Positions 31,198-38,881 of a DNA stretch of 43,108 nucleotides are shown here, piece after piece. The stretch's first letter is position 1, and each line of letters starts with the position of its first letter. The position numbers and the translations under genes are program-made. The notes beneath the pieces are model-generated. The model saw only the letters and a list, made by a program, of their open reading frames with translations. It searched no databases and was not told the DNA's origin. This DNA comes from an uncultured Eubacteriales bacterium (GTDB taxonomy: Bacteria; Bacillota; Clostridia; Christensenellales; Borkfalkiaceae), in NCBI GenBank assembly GCA_902465495.1, contig CABQND010000006.1:1-43108 (forward strand). The letters run 5' to 3'.

Positions 31198-32982
31198 ATG
31201 GAAGTTTCTGGTACTAACAAACTAATATTGCCCAAAGATATTATTTTGGCAGACAGAGAAAGGGAAAGGACAATTGTTTATTATGGCCGAGTTTCAACGG
31301 AACATGAAGCGCAGTTGTCTGCTCTTGAAAATCAGTTGCAATGGTATGACGATCAATCGAAGTATCATCCGAATTGGAAAGTTTTGCGAAAGTATATTGA
31401 CGAGGGGATAACCGGTACACAAGCCAAAAAGCGCCCGGCGTTTTTGAAAATGTTGGAAGATGCAAAAAACGGGCAATTTGACCTTATTGTTACAAGAGAG
31501 GTTTGCCGCTTCGCAAGAAACACAGTCGATACGCTTGTTACAACGCGCGAATTGAAAAAAATCGGCGTTGAGGTGTACTTTGTAGAGGATAATATCTGGA
31601 CAATGGACGGTGATGGTGAACTTCGTTTGACAATTATGGCTACGTTGGCGCAGGAGGAGAGTAGAAAAACATCTGAGCGCGTTCGTGCCGGGCAGAAAAT
31701 CAGTAGAGATAATGGCGTTTTATATGGGAACGGTAATATTCTTGGATATGACCGTGTTGGTGATACATATGTCATCAACGAAGAACAGGCCGAAACTGTC
31801 CGCTTGATTTACAATTTATATTCGCAAGGGCTTGGCTTTAAGAAAATAATCAACGAGTTGGTGTCACAGCATAGAAAAGATAGTTATGGCCTTGTTCGCT
31901 GGGAATGCACAAAAATTTCGCGTATTCTACATAATGCTACATATAAAGGTTATATGGGATACTTAAAATCTTTTCGGAATAATTATTTGGAGCAAAAGTC
32001 CATTATTAACAGAGATGAAAGCACACATTTATATATAAAGGGGAATTTTGAACCGATTGTATCTGAAGAACTTTGGGAGAAGTGTAGGCAAATACGAGAG
32101 TCGAAAGCAATGAAAATTAAAAGCTACGGCGGGAAAGAACGAGTTGTTGGTTTCAAACCCAGCAATGATATCTGGGTAAAGAAAATGAAATGTCGTTGCG
32201 GTTCTTCTTTCAGGAGATGCAAGTGGCATAAAAATAAAAGTGGCGAACTCATTTACGGCTATCAATGCTATAACCAATTAAATAACGGTTCAAAGAAAAT
32301 TCGTGAAAGCGCAGGCATATCGACCGAGGGGTATTGCGATATGGGTACAATCGGCGACTGGAAAATTGATATGATGGCGCAAAAGATTTTTCAAGGTTTG
32401 TGCGGAGAACAAAGAGAGTGTATAAATCGCTCTTATTCAATTTACGAAAACAACTTCAAAGCAAAGGGGAACAGCTCAAATAATCAAAAAGAAGTTTTGT
32501 TGTCAAAAATTGAAAAATTAAAAGTAAAGTTGAATAACTTGACTAATATGCGTATGGAAGGCGAGATTTCAAAGACGGAGTATCAAGAATACAAGCAAAA
32601 AGTTACTGACGAAATAGCTACTTTTCAAAAAAAATTGAAGGCACTGGTCGAGGAAAGAAAAGAGCCGGATCCCGCCGTCATTAAGATGTCTCTCGATGAA
32701 TTCGCGGCAATTTTGGTGGAAAAAATTGATTTCAGCGCGCCTATAATTGATAGGGGTATTATAGAGCAATTTGTAGAAAAGATTGTTCCGCGAAACACAT
32801 TGGAATTCGATTGGTATTTGAATTTGACTCCTCATATCTTCGAGGAACATTCATCAACGGGATATAACGAAGTGTGGACTTTTGTTATAAACTTCGATGA
32901 GGCAGAAAAATACAGAAAATTGAGAGGAGGGTTTTTAAGAAAAAACCAATGGCGAGATTTGACTGTACATGTTTTTGTGTGA
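31198..32982 (+). CDS. large serine recombinase (integrase)
   Basis: A 594-residue protein starting at ATG 31198 with aaaggag. The resolvase domain holds the nucleophile in YYGRVST (Ser33), the DEGITGTQAKKRPAF segment, the arginine motif CRFARN (about 103-108) and GELRLTIMATLAQEESRKTSERV of the long catalytic helix. The recombinase domain follows (GNILGYDRV, YKGYMGYLKS), then a zinc-ribbon segment (MKCRCGSSFRRCKWHK, YGYQC), a coiled coil (about 415-485) and a C-terminal helical part. All family hallmarks are present and length is normal. It should catalyse integration and excision of the element between short att sites. It is the last gene of the element, with a terminator directly after it. 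Confidence 0.93.
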   Translation: MEVSGTNKLILPKDIILADRERERTIVYYGRVSTEHEAQLSALENQLQWYDDQSKYHPNWKVLRKYIDEGITGTQAKKRPAFLKMLEDAKNGQFDLIVTREVCRFARNTVDTLVTTRELKKIGVEVYFVEDNIWTMDGDGELRLTIMATLAQEESRKTSERVRAGQKISRDNGVLYGNGNILGYDRVGDTYVINEEQAETVRLIYNLYSQGLGFKKIINELVSQHRKDSYGLVRWECTKISRILHNATYKGYMGYLKSFRNNYLEQKSIINRDESTHLYIKGNFEPIVSEELWEKCRQIRESKAMKIKSYGGKERVVGFKPSNDIWVKKMKCRCGSSFRRCKWHKNKSGELIYGYQCYNQLNNGSKKIRESAGISTEGYCDMGTIGDWKIDMMAQKIFQGLCGEQRECINRSYSIYENNFKAKGNSSNNQKEVLLSKIEKLKVKLNNLTNMRMEGEISKTEYQEYKQKVTDEIATFQKKLKALVEERKEPDPAVIKMSLDEFAAILVEKIDFSAPIIDRGIIEQFVEKIVPRNTLEFDWYLNLTPHIFEEHSSTGYNEVWTFVINFDEAEKYRKLRGGFLRKNQWRDLTVHVFV

Positions 32983-32985
32983 AAG

Positions 32986-33013
32986 AAAGGGGACGGGGTG
33001 ACCGTCCCCTTTA
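32986..33013 (+). terminator. Rho-independent terminator of the recombinase gene
   Basis: The stem aaaggggacgg (32986-32996) pairs with ccgtcccctt (33002-33011), loop ggtga, followed by tta. It begins three bases after the recombinase stop. Confidence 0.85.
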
Positions 33014-33126
33014 GGTTAATTCTGCTTGCAATTTTAGTAATGATATGATATTATATTACCAACAAAGTAATATGTCGGCAAGGGCGAACATCGCGAATCC
33101 GAGAAAGTAATTTTAATATTATAAAC
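33014..33126. other. candidate right attachment region, no gene
   Basis: This gap lies between the recombinase terminator and the chromosomal lipoprotein gene, where an att site is expected. It holds a perfect inverted repeat atattac/gtaatat (33053-33059 and 33067-33073, seven bases between). It also holds atgtcggcaagggcgaacat (33072-33091), which resembles 1997-2016 at 17 of 20 positions. The crossover position cannot be fixed from one sequence. Confidence 0.45.
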
Positions 33127-33160
33127 AAAAGGCAATCTGAATTTTCGGATTGCCTTTTGT
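33127..33160 (+). terminator. terminator directly upstream of the lipoprotein gene
   Basis: The stem aaaaggcaatc (33127-33137) pairs with gattgcctttt (33148-33158), followed by gttt. The ribosome site of the lipoprotein gene (aaggaga) starts only about four bases later, so there is no room for a promoter between them. It is either the end of an older upstream unit or an attenuator. Confidence 0.85.
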
Positions 33161-33173
33161 TTAAGGAGATACT

Positions 33174-33740
33174 ATGAAAAAATTAATTACCGGCATTCTC
33201 TGTGTGTTTTTACTAATTGTAGGGATTTTTTGCTTTGCTTCGTGCAAAAACAGCGAAGGCGGAAATTTGACGCCTGGTTCGGATTCCGGCACAGACTCTG
33301 TTGTGGAGGATGGTGCGAGCACAGGTGGTGCGACGGATACGGAGAATGAAAATTCCCTTCGTTTCAATGAGTTGTATGTATTTGAGGAGCAAGTGCGTTC
33401 GGACAACGCGGCAAAGCAGACCTATTATCAGTTTGAAGAAAACGGCGTTGGAAGTTATCATTATTATTATGACGAAGTAGGTCCGATGAATGTCTTTTCG
33501 TATACGATCAAGTTTCGCTACGAAATCATGAACGATTTTCAGCTTGTATGCTTTTTTGATTCTGTGACCTATGATGATGCACACACCGGAAGCAAATCGG
33601 ATGTGAGCGCGTGGAGCGAGGTTCTTGTTTATTCCAATAATTATCTTTTGGGGGAGGGGCAAAACGGCGCTTTGGGGTATATTGCCGTTTCTTATCTCGA
33701 AGAGATCCCGAATTTTGGGATGAGTGAAACAAATTCGTAA
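33174..33740 (+). CDS. small lipoprotein of unknown function
   Basis: A 188-residue protein. It has a lipoprotein signal peptide: MKKLITGILCVFLLIVGIFC core and a lipobox FASC with the lipidated cysteine at about residue 24. A low-complexity linker follows (SEGGN, GSDSGTDS, GGATDTENEN), then a folded domain rich in aromatic residues (YYQFEENGVGSYHYYYDEVG, then FSYTIKFRYEI). It would be anchored on the outer face of the cytoplasmic membrane. I know no family for the folded part. The gene stands alone, with a terminator just before and another about 85 bases after its stop. Confidence 0.75.
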   Translation: MKKLITGILCVFLLIVGIFCFASCKNSEGGNLTPGSDSGTDSVVEDGASTGGATDTENENSLRFNELYVFEEQVRSDNAAKQTYYQFEENGVGSYHYYYDEVGPMNVFSYTIKFRYEIMNDFQLVCFFDSVTYDDAHTGSKSDVSAWSEVLVYSNNYLLGEGQNGALGYIAVSYLEEIPNFGMSETNS

Positions 33741-33814
33741 TCTGTAATAATTTTTTCGTTGCAGAGTGCTTTGTTTTGTCTAATAAGGCGAAGTCAGCTT
33801 GGTTTCAGTAAGTC

Positions 33815-33898
33815 ATTCAAGAAGATAAAAAGCGGACCGTTCCCGAAAAAGGAACGGTCCGCTTTTTAATAAATATAATTTGATATGGAAATCTTGAA
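33815..33898. repeat. 84-bp direct repeat, left copy
   Basis: It is identical to 34490-34573 at 79 of 84 positions, without gaps. It contains a whole bidirectional terminator. Two of the five differences are the two partners of one stem base pair (g-c here, a-t in the other copy), so pairing is kept. The copies bound a 675-bp unit with a small HTH gene and a DUF1273 remnant. Confidence 0.9.
33827..33867. terminator. bidirectional Rho-independent terminator (left repeat copy)
   Basis: A 12-bp perfect stem (gcggaccgttcc, 33832-33843, with 33851-33862), loop cgaaaaa, flanked by aaaaa and ttttt. It ends the lipoprotein transcript. Confidence 0.9.
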
Positions 33899-33916
33899 TG
33901 GTTTGTACGGGGCAGA

Positions 33917-34081
33917 TCAAAAATTTTTTGTGCTACCTTTGGCGTTTTTTGATAATTTTAGGTTTTGGGATAATAACAAACCTATTGAAGATTTGTTTTT
34001 TCTTTTGAACTGCGTAATTCTATGCAAATTTAACTGCTCTGTTTTTTCTATTGTTCTATGTCCAATAAAACATACTGTCAT
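33917..34081 (-). pseudogene. 5' remnant of a DUF1273/SLOG-family gene
   Basis: Read on the minus strand from ATG 34081, the first codons give MTVCFIGHRTIEKTEQL, the characteristic start of DUF1273 (YpsA-like, SLOG superfamily) proteins, whose intact members are about 180 residues and bind nucleotide-type ligands. After residue 17 the similarity stops and a low-complexity Lys/Asn/Ser sequence runs to a stop at 33917, 54 codons in all. There is no ribosome site. I take it as a gene broken by deletion or frameshift. An HTH regulator of a type often found near such genes lies divergently at 34190. A plus-strand open frame at 33885-34094 over the same stretch looks spurious. Confidence 0.6.
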
Positions 34082-34189
34082 AATTAAATTATAGCATTAT
34101 TTTTATAAAATATCAATAAATGCTAAATATAGCAGTAAAAATATTTTTTTATTTCTTATACTAAAGATAATGGTATAGGAGAAAGTGCT

Positions 34190-34429
34190 ATGTTGCTTGC
34201 CGATGCAGTTATATTGCGGATTGAACAGTTATGTTTGGAACGTAACATGACAAAGTATGATCTATTCAAAGCGAGTGGGGTTCCTCAAACGACATTGACA
34301 TCTATTAAGAAAAAAAGGAGCGGATCTGTCAAGGTAAGTACTCTTTATGCAATATGCGAGGGGTTTGGAATTTCATTGGAAGAGTTTTTTCATTCACCGC
34401 TTTTTCAAAGAGAAAATATAACCGACTGA
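34190..34429 (+). CDS. XRE-family HTH transcriptional regulator
   Basis: A 79-residue protein starting at ATG 34190 with taggaga eight bases before. It is a single helix-turn-helix domain: RIEQLCLERNMTKYDLFKAS (helices 1-2), GVPQTTLTSIKKKRSGSVKV (turn and recognition helix), and TLYAICEGFGISLEEFFHSP (helices 4-5). It matches the Cro/XRE class in full length for a one-domain member. It probably binds an operator near its own gene. The neighbouring divergent gene, a DUF1273 type, is broken, so its usual target or partner may be lost. The whole unit is enclosed by 84-bp direct repeats. Confidence 0.85.
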   Translation: MLLADAVILRIEQLCLERNMTKYDLFKASGVPQTTLTSIKKKRSGSVKVSTLYAICEGFGISLEEFFHSPLFQRENITD

Positions 34430-34489
34430 TGAGTAAATTGCTTTATCAAGGACAATAAATTTATGAAAAATCAGGTAAAAGTATCAAGG

Positions 34490-34573
34490 ATTCAAGCAGA
34501 TAAAAAACGGACCGTTCCCGAAAAAGGAACGGTCCGTTTTTTAATAAATATGATTTGATATGGAAATCTTAAA
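34490..34573. repeat. 84-bp direct repeat, right copy
   Basis: It matches 33815-33898 at an exact offset of 675 bp with five substitutions. It contains the terminator at 34502-34542, which lies between the converging HTH and putP genes. Confidence 0.9.
34502..34542. terminator. bidirectional Rho-independent terminator (right repeat copy)
   Basis: A 12-bp perfect stem (acggaccgttcc, 34507-34518, with 34526-34537), loop cgaaaaa, flanked by aaaaaa and ttttt. It serves both the HTH gene and the putP gene, which converge here. Confidence 0.9.
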
Positions 34574-34591
34574 GACTTTCTGTCGTAGAAT

Positions 34592-36166
34592 TTAGGAATT
34601 GCTTGCAGTTTCTTCTTCGGATATATCCGCTTCCTGTTCCGATTTCACTTTGGAGCATTTTGCTTTCATATTGGCAAATTCCTGATCCATTGCGGCGCGG
34701 TCTTCTGTTTTGACATATTTTTCTGTCAGCAAGGAAACGAGGAAAAGTGCCGCGGTAGCGAGAATAAATCCGGGAACGAGTTCGTACACGGCGAAGATGC
34801 CTCCGAATCTTGCCAGTCCGTATTTCCAAACGACCGTGGTGATCGCGCCGACCGCGATGGAAGCGATGGCACCAAAGCGGTTGATTTTCTTGGAATAGAG
34901 AGAAAACAAAATTACGGGTCCAAACGAGGCACCCAGTCCGCCCCAAGCATACTGTACGAGGCGAAAGATCGAGCTGTTTTCGTCGATGGCGATAACAAAT
35001 CCGATCATGGACAGGACGAACACGGTGATGCGCGCCGTCCACATAAGCTCCCTGTCGGAAGGATTTCTCTTTAAAAAGCGCTTATTGAAAACGGTATAGA
35101 CGTCGTTGCTGAAAGCAGTCGAAGCGACGAGTAACTGACTGTCTGCGGTGGACATGATCGCGGCAAGTACAGCGGAAAGCATAACGCCGGCGACGAGTGC
35201 AGGAAACAGTTTGACGACCAGTGTGATGAATACGTTTTCGCTGTTGGCAAGCGAATCCAATGCAAAAACGCCCATGATTCCGACAAAAATACTGGCAAAC
35301 AGGGTGATGACCGTCCAGATCATTGCGATGATCATGGCGGGTCGGATCTGCTTATCCTGCTTGATTGCCATAAAGCGTACGAGGATGTGCGGCATTCCGA
35401 AATAACCGAGTCCCCAGCCCAGCGCGCTGATGATCCCGAGCCATGTATAGGAATATTCGCTTCCGTCGGGAATTAGATTGAAAATTTCCGCCAGTCTGTC
35501 GCCGAGCGCAACCCGATCGGCTCCATTGAGTTCGCCGAGCACAAGAAGGGGGACCAAAATAAGCGTGAAAAACATCAGAATTCCTTGGAAAAAGTCTGTC
35601 CAGCTTACGGCAAGGAATCCGCCTAAGAGAACGTACGCTACGATGACAGCAACGCCGATGAGAAGCGCCCAAATATAGGGGATACCGAACACAGATTGGA
35701 AGAGGTTCGCGCTTGCCGAAAACATCGACGCGGAATAGACAGTGAAAAATACGCAGATGACAATTGCGGAAACGACTTTGATAATGTTGCTTTTATCGCG
35801 GAAACGGTTACTCAAATAACTTGAAATCGTCAGACTGTTGGAAGAAACTTCGGTATAAACTCGCAAACGGCGAGCGACCAACAGCCAGTTGAGCAATGTT
35901 CCGATCAGAAGCCCGATCGCGGTAAAGATCGCTTCTTTCGATCCGACGATGCCCGCGAACGCCAGTCCGGGGAGGCCTGTCAGAAGCCAACCGCTCATAT
36001 CGGACGCTTGGGCGCTCATGGCGGTCACCCAAGGGTTGAGGCTCCTGCCGCCGAGAACGTAGTCGGCGTTGCTCATTTTACGGCGCGAAAAGAAAAAACC
36101 GACGGCGACCATAAAAACGATATAGATAATGAAAACAATCAAAATAGAAGTTTGTGTATTGTTCAT
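34592..36166 (-). CDS. putP: sodium/proline symporter (SSS family)
   Basis: A 524-residue polytopic membrane protein with about 13 transmembrane segments. PutP signatures are clear: YVLGGRSLNPWVTAMSAQAS near residue 36, SDMSGWLLTGLPG (Na+-site region, about 55-67), GALGWGLGYFGMPHILVRFM-like sequence (SALGWGLGYFGMPHILVRFM, about 245), and AAIMSTADSQLLVASTAFSN (about 335). It would import proline with sodium for nutrition or osmoprotection. The C-terminal tail is charged. It stands alone on the minus strand; a TATAAT box lies upstream and a bidirectional terminator 50 bases after the stop. Substrate specificity within the family cannot be proven from sequence alone. Confidence 0.9.
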   Translation of the reverse strand: MNNTQTSILIVFIIYIVFMVAVGFFFSRRKMSNADYVLGGRSLNPWVTAMSAQASDMSGWLLTGLPGLAFAGIVGSKEAIFTAIGLLIGTLLNWLLVARRLRVYTEVSSNSLTISSYLSNRFRDKSNIIKVVSAIVICVFFTVYSASMFSASANLFQSVFGIPYIWALLIGVAVIVAYVLLGGFLAVSWTDFFQGILMFFTLILVPLLVLGELNGADRVALGDRLAEIFNLIPDGSEYSYTWLGIISALGWGLGYFGMPHILVRFMAIKQDKQIRPAMIIAMIWTVITLFASIFVGIMGVFALDSLANSENVFITLVVKLFPALVAGVMLSAVLAAIMSTADSQLLVASTAFSNDVYTVFNKRFLKRNPSDRELMWTARITVFVLSMIGFVIAIDENSSIFRLVQYAWGGLGASFGPVILFSLYSKKINRFGAIASIAVGAITTVVWKYGLARFGGIFAVYELVPGFILATAALFLVSLLTEKYVKTEDRAAMDQEFANMKAKCSKVKSEQEADISEEETASNS

Positions 36167-36185
36167 ATTCTTCTCTTGTTTGGAA

Positions 36186-36215
36186 ATTATAACAGATTTT
36201 TATTGGTTCGCTAAA
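36186..36215 (-). promoter_or_regulatory. probable putP promoter
   Basis: On the minus strand a perfect TATAAT (36191-36186) lies about 20 bases before the putP ATG, with a weak -35 (TTTAGC, 36215-36210) 18 bases upstream. Confidence 0.45.
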
Positions 36216-36308
36216 CGTTTCCATGCCTTTGCGCACAATATTCGCATTTTTACAGATCAATAAAGACGCGCCGCATTCAAGAGTTGAGTATCGGCGCGAT
36301 AAGTTTTG

Positions 36309-37700
36309 TTATTTATCTTCCTGATTCTTTTCTTGATTGGTAAAAAGATTTTTGATCGCCTGGTTCACATATTGTACGGGGACAAGTTCGATCTTTCCTT
36401 CAAATTTTTTTACGCTCTTAAAATTTTTAGCGGGAAAGACCACTTTTTTAAATCCCATTTTAATACATTCGTTGATTCGTTTTTCGGCGAATGTCACGCC
36501 GCGCACTTCCCCCGTCAATCCCACTTCTCCGAATACGGCTGTATATTTTTCGATGGGTTCATTGCGAAAACCGCTGGCGAGAGCGGCGCATACAGCGAGG
36601 TCGACGGCAGGTTCGTTCAGCCTTATTCCGCCCATTGCGTTGAGATATACATCCTGATTGTAGAAGGGGAGACCGCAACGCTTTTCGAGTACGGCGATGA
36701 GCAAGACAAGTTTGTTGTAGTCGATACCGAGAGGCATTCTGCGCGGAAGCCCGTAAGCAGTCTTTGCCATCAATGTCTGAATCTCGACCATCATGCAGCG
36801 GTTGCCCGTTTCGGAGGGCGTGACGCAGCTGCCTGCCGCTTGTCCGCGGTTCTCGGAAAGAAAAATATCCGAATAATCGGTCACGCCGAAGATACCTTCG
36901 CCCGTCATTTCGAACACGCCTACTTCTTGCACTGAGCCGAAGCGGTTTTTGTAGGCGCGCAAGATCTTGAAATTATCTTCTTTTTCGCCTTCAAAATACA
37001 GGACAGTATCCATGATATGTTCCAAAACTTTGGGGCCTGCGAGAGCGCCTTCTTTGGTAACGTGCCCGACGATGAAAAAGGTGATGCCGCGCCCCTTGGC
37101 GATGCGCTGCAGTTTTCCCGCGCATTCGCGCACTTGTCCGACGGACCCGGCCGCCGAAGAAAGTTCGCTTGTATAGACCGCCTGAATGGAGTCGATGACC
37201 ACAAATTTTTCGTCTTCGATCGCCTCTTCGATGTCTTCAAGACAAGTCTCGTTGAGAAGAAGCAGGTTGGAAGAATCCAGTTTTAGTCTCGCGCAGCGCA
37301 TTTTCACCTGTGAACAGCTCTCCTCGGCAGAAACGTATAAAACTTTCTGCGTCTTGGAAAGATGCGCCGAAACTTCGGTCAGCAGGGTACTTTTACCGAT
37401 GCCCGGATCGCCGCCGATGAGCACGAGCGAGCCGGGGACGATCCCGCCGCCGAGCACGGTATCCAGTTCCGCGATGCCTGAGGGGATGCGCTCAAATTTT
37501 TCTTCGCGCACCTGCGAGAGGGCGACCGGTTTATTGAAAGACGCCGAACGTTCGCGCTTTGCCGCTTTTTGCGGCGCCGGCGTTTCGGCAATTTCTTCGA
37601 CGAGGGTGCCGAATTTGCCGCAAGAGGGACATCTGCCCAACCATTGCGGGCTCATCGCTCCGCATTCGGAGCAGATATATACGGATTTGGTTTTTGCCAT
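36309..37700 (-). CDS. radA: DNA repair protein RadA
   Basis: A 463-residue protein with all RadA (Sms) hallmarks: an N-terminal C4 zinc finger (CSECGAMSPQWLGRCPSCGK), Walker A GGDPGIGKST (about residues 95-104), Walker B FVVIDSIQAV (about 165), the RadA-specific KNRFGSVQEVGVF motif (about 253), and a C-terminal Lon-protease-like domain with the GVDIRLNEPAVDLA-type sequence. RadA is a RecA-related hexameric helicase that speeds branch migration during homologous recombination. The ribosome site gaggaaaaa precedes the ATG. It lies downstream of ispDF on the same strand, 47 bases apart. Length and motifs are normal. Confidence 0.96.
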   Translation of the reverse strand: MAKTKSVYICSECGAMSPQWLGRCPSCGKFGTLVEEIAETPAPQKAAKRERSASFNKPVALSQVREEKFERIPSGIAELDTVLGGGIVPGSLVLIGGDPGIGKSTLLTEVSAHLSKTQKVLYVSAEESCSQVKMRCARLKLDSSNLLLLNETCLEDIEEAIEDEKFVVIDSIQAVYTSELSSAAGSVGQVRECAGKLQRIAKGRGITFFIVGHVTKEGALAGPKVLEHIMDTVLYFEGEKEDNFKILRAYKNRFGSVQEVGVFEMTGEGIFGVTDYSDIFLSENRGQAAGSCVTPSETGNRCMMVEIQTLMAKTAYGLPRRMPLGIDYNKLVLLIAVLEKRCGLPFYNQDVYLNAMGGIRLNEPAVDLAVCAALASGFRNEPIEKYTAVFGEVGLTGEVRGVTFAEKRINECIKMGFKKVVFPAKNFKSVKKFEGKIELVPVQYVNQAIKNLFTNQEKNQEDK

Positions 37701-37747
37701 TTTTTCCTCGCTGTGAGCGGGTATTTTCCCGCATAATTATTATCTCA

Positions 37748-38881
37748 TCACAAAATATTTTTTAAAATTACGTTTGCGATCACGGTAATTCCTTCGCCGC
37801 GGCCGAGGTAACCCAAGCCTTCGTTGGTACCCGCCGTAATTCCGACGTCTGTCGCGGAAATGCCGAGCACGTCTGCGAGATTTTTTTTCATTTTCGGAAT
37901 AAACGGGGCGAGTTTCGGGCGTTGCGCCACGATCGCCGCTGATACGTTGCCGACTGAAAATCCTTCTTTTTCTACGAGCAATTGCACTTTTTTGAACAAG
38001 GCAATGCTGTCCGCGCCCTTGTATTGCGGGTCAGTGTCCGGGAAATAATGCCCGATGTCGCAAAGACCTGCTGCCGAAAGGATTGCGTCCATGACGGCGT
38101 GGATAAGTACGTCGCCGTCGCTGTGCGCGGCGAGACCGCTCTCATGCGGTATGCGCACGCCGCCGAGCATGATGTGATCGCCGTCGCAGAATGCGTGCGT
38201 GTCGATGCCGATGCCGGTGCGGAATGTCTGCATGAAAAAATCCTCCCGAAAAGTCAGTTTGACATTTGTACGTTCGCCGTCAAACAGACGCGGCGGCGCG
38301 ACGTATTTCGCAAATACACCCGAATCGTCCGTGAAAGTTTCGCCTTTTCCGATGCGGCGGTATGCCGAAAGAAGTTCGGAAAAAGAAAATCCTTGCGGGG
38401 TCTGCACGGTGTAAAGCTTTTCGCGGGGCAGGGGAGAGACCGCAAATCCGTTTTCGGAGAGTACGGCTGTGTCGGTGCAGGGCAGGGCGCAAACGGCGCT
38501 GCCGAACGAGCGCACCGTATTGATGCAATCATCGATGATCTTCTGCGAGAGAAAGGGCCGCGCAGCATCATGGATGAGTACGTAATCGGGCGGGGTCGGT
38601 TCATTTGCAAACGCTTCCAAAGCGTTTTTTACCGATTCCGTGCGCGTTGCACCGCCTGTGATCAACGCAACGTTTTGAAAACGCGCGAGCAGTTTACCGA
38701 TTTCGGTGCGGTCGCTTTCGCGGATGCATACGGCGATGTTTGCGATCTGCGCGTTTGCCGCAAAAGCGGATACAACAGAAAATAACGGGACCATCCCGCC
38801 CGTTTTGTGTAAAATTTTGTTTTCTTCAAACCCTGCGCGATTGCCCGAGCCGGCCGCAGGAATGACGGCACAGATTCTCAT
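37748..38881 (-). CDS. ispDF: bifunctional IspD/IspF (MEP-pathway isoprenoid synthesis)
   Basis: A 377-residue fusion. Residues 1-215 are IspD, 2-C-methyl-D-erythritol 4-phosphate cytidylyltransferase, with IPAAGSGNRAG (nucleotide binding), ILIHDAARPFLS-type VLIHDAARPFLS (about 109) and DDSGVFA. Residues 218-377 are IspF, 2-C-methyl-D-erythritol 2,4-cyclodiphosphate synthase, with GIGIDTHAF (metal-binding Asp and His), HSDGDVLIHAVMDAIL and FPDTDPQYKGADS. The two catalyse nonconsecutive steps of the MEP pathway to isopentenyl diphosphate, both in the cytosol. Fusions are known but far less common than separate genes in Bacillota. The start overlaps the rqcP stop by four bases, so translation is coupled. 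Confidence 0.95.
   Translation of the reverse strand: MRICAVIPAAGSGNRAGFEENKILHKTGGMVPLFSVVSAFAANAQIANIAVCIRESDRTEIGKLLARFQNVALITGGATRTESVKNALEAFANEPTPPDYVLIHDAARPFLSQKIIDDCINTVRSFGSAVCALPCTDTAVLSENGFAVSPLPREKLYTVQTPQGFSFSELLSAYRRIGKGETFTDDSGVFAKYVAPPRLFDGERTNVKLTFREDFFMQTFRTGIGIDTHAFCDGDHIMLGGVRIPHESGLAAHSDGDVLIHAVMDAILSAAGLCDIGHYFPDTDPQYKGADSIALFKKVQLLVEKEGFSVGNVSAAIVAQRPKLAPFIPKMKKNLADVLGISATDVGITAGTNEGLGYLGRGEGITVIANVILKNIL

Larger units (their letters stand above)
2191..33091. mobile_element. incomplete integrative conjugative element (or fragment)
   Basis: The block holds conjugation genes (VirD4-like fragment, VirB2-, VirB6-, VirB4-like), ArdC-like genes, a primase, a methylase/helicase, DUF3846- and DUF3848-like accessory genes and a large serine recombinase near its right edge. 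That set is typical of conjugative elements of Clostridia. Housekeeping genes begin on the right. The left edge is placed where the coupling protein is cut. The right edge is placed just past the recombinase terminator at a sequence that resembles one at 1997-2016. No relaxase, cell-wall hydrolase or intact coupling protein is seen, so the element is either deleted or continues elsewhere. The exact ends are inferred. Confidence 0.7.

Noticed and set aside
33885..34094. Plus-strand small open frame of 69 codons
   Set aside because: AT-rich, no ribosome site, and antisense to the recognisable DUF1273 remnant.
36306..38785. Plus-strand open frames over radA and ispDF
   Set aside because: They overlap well-recognised minus-strand housekeeping genes and show no domain or start signal.
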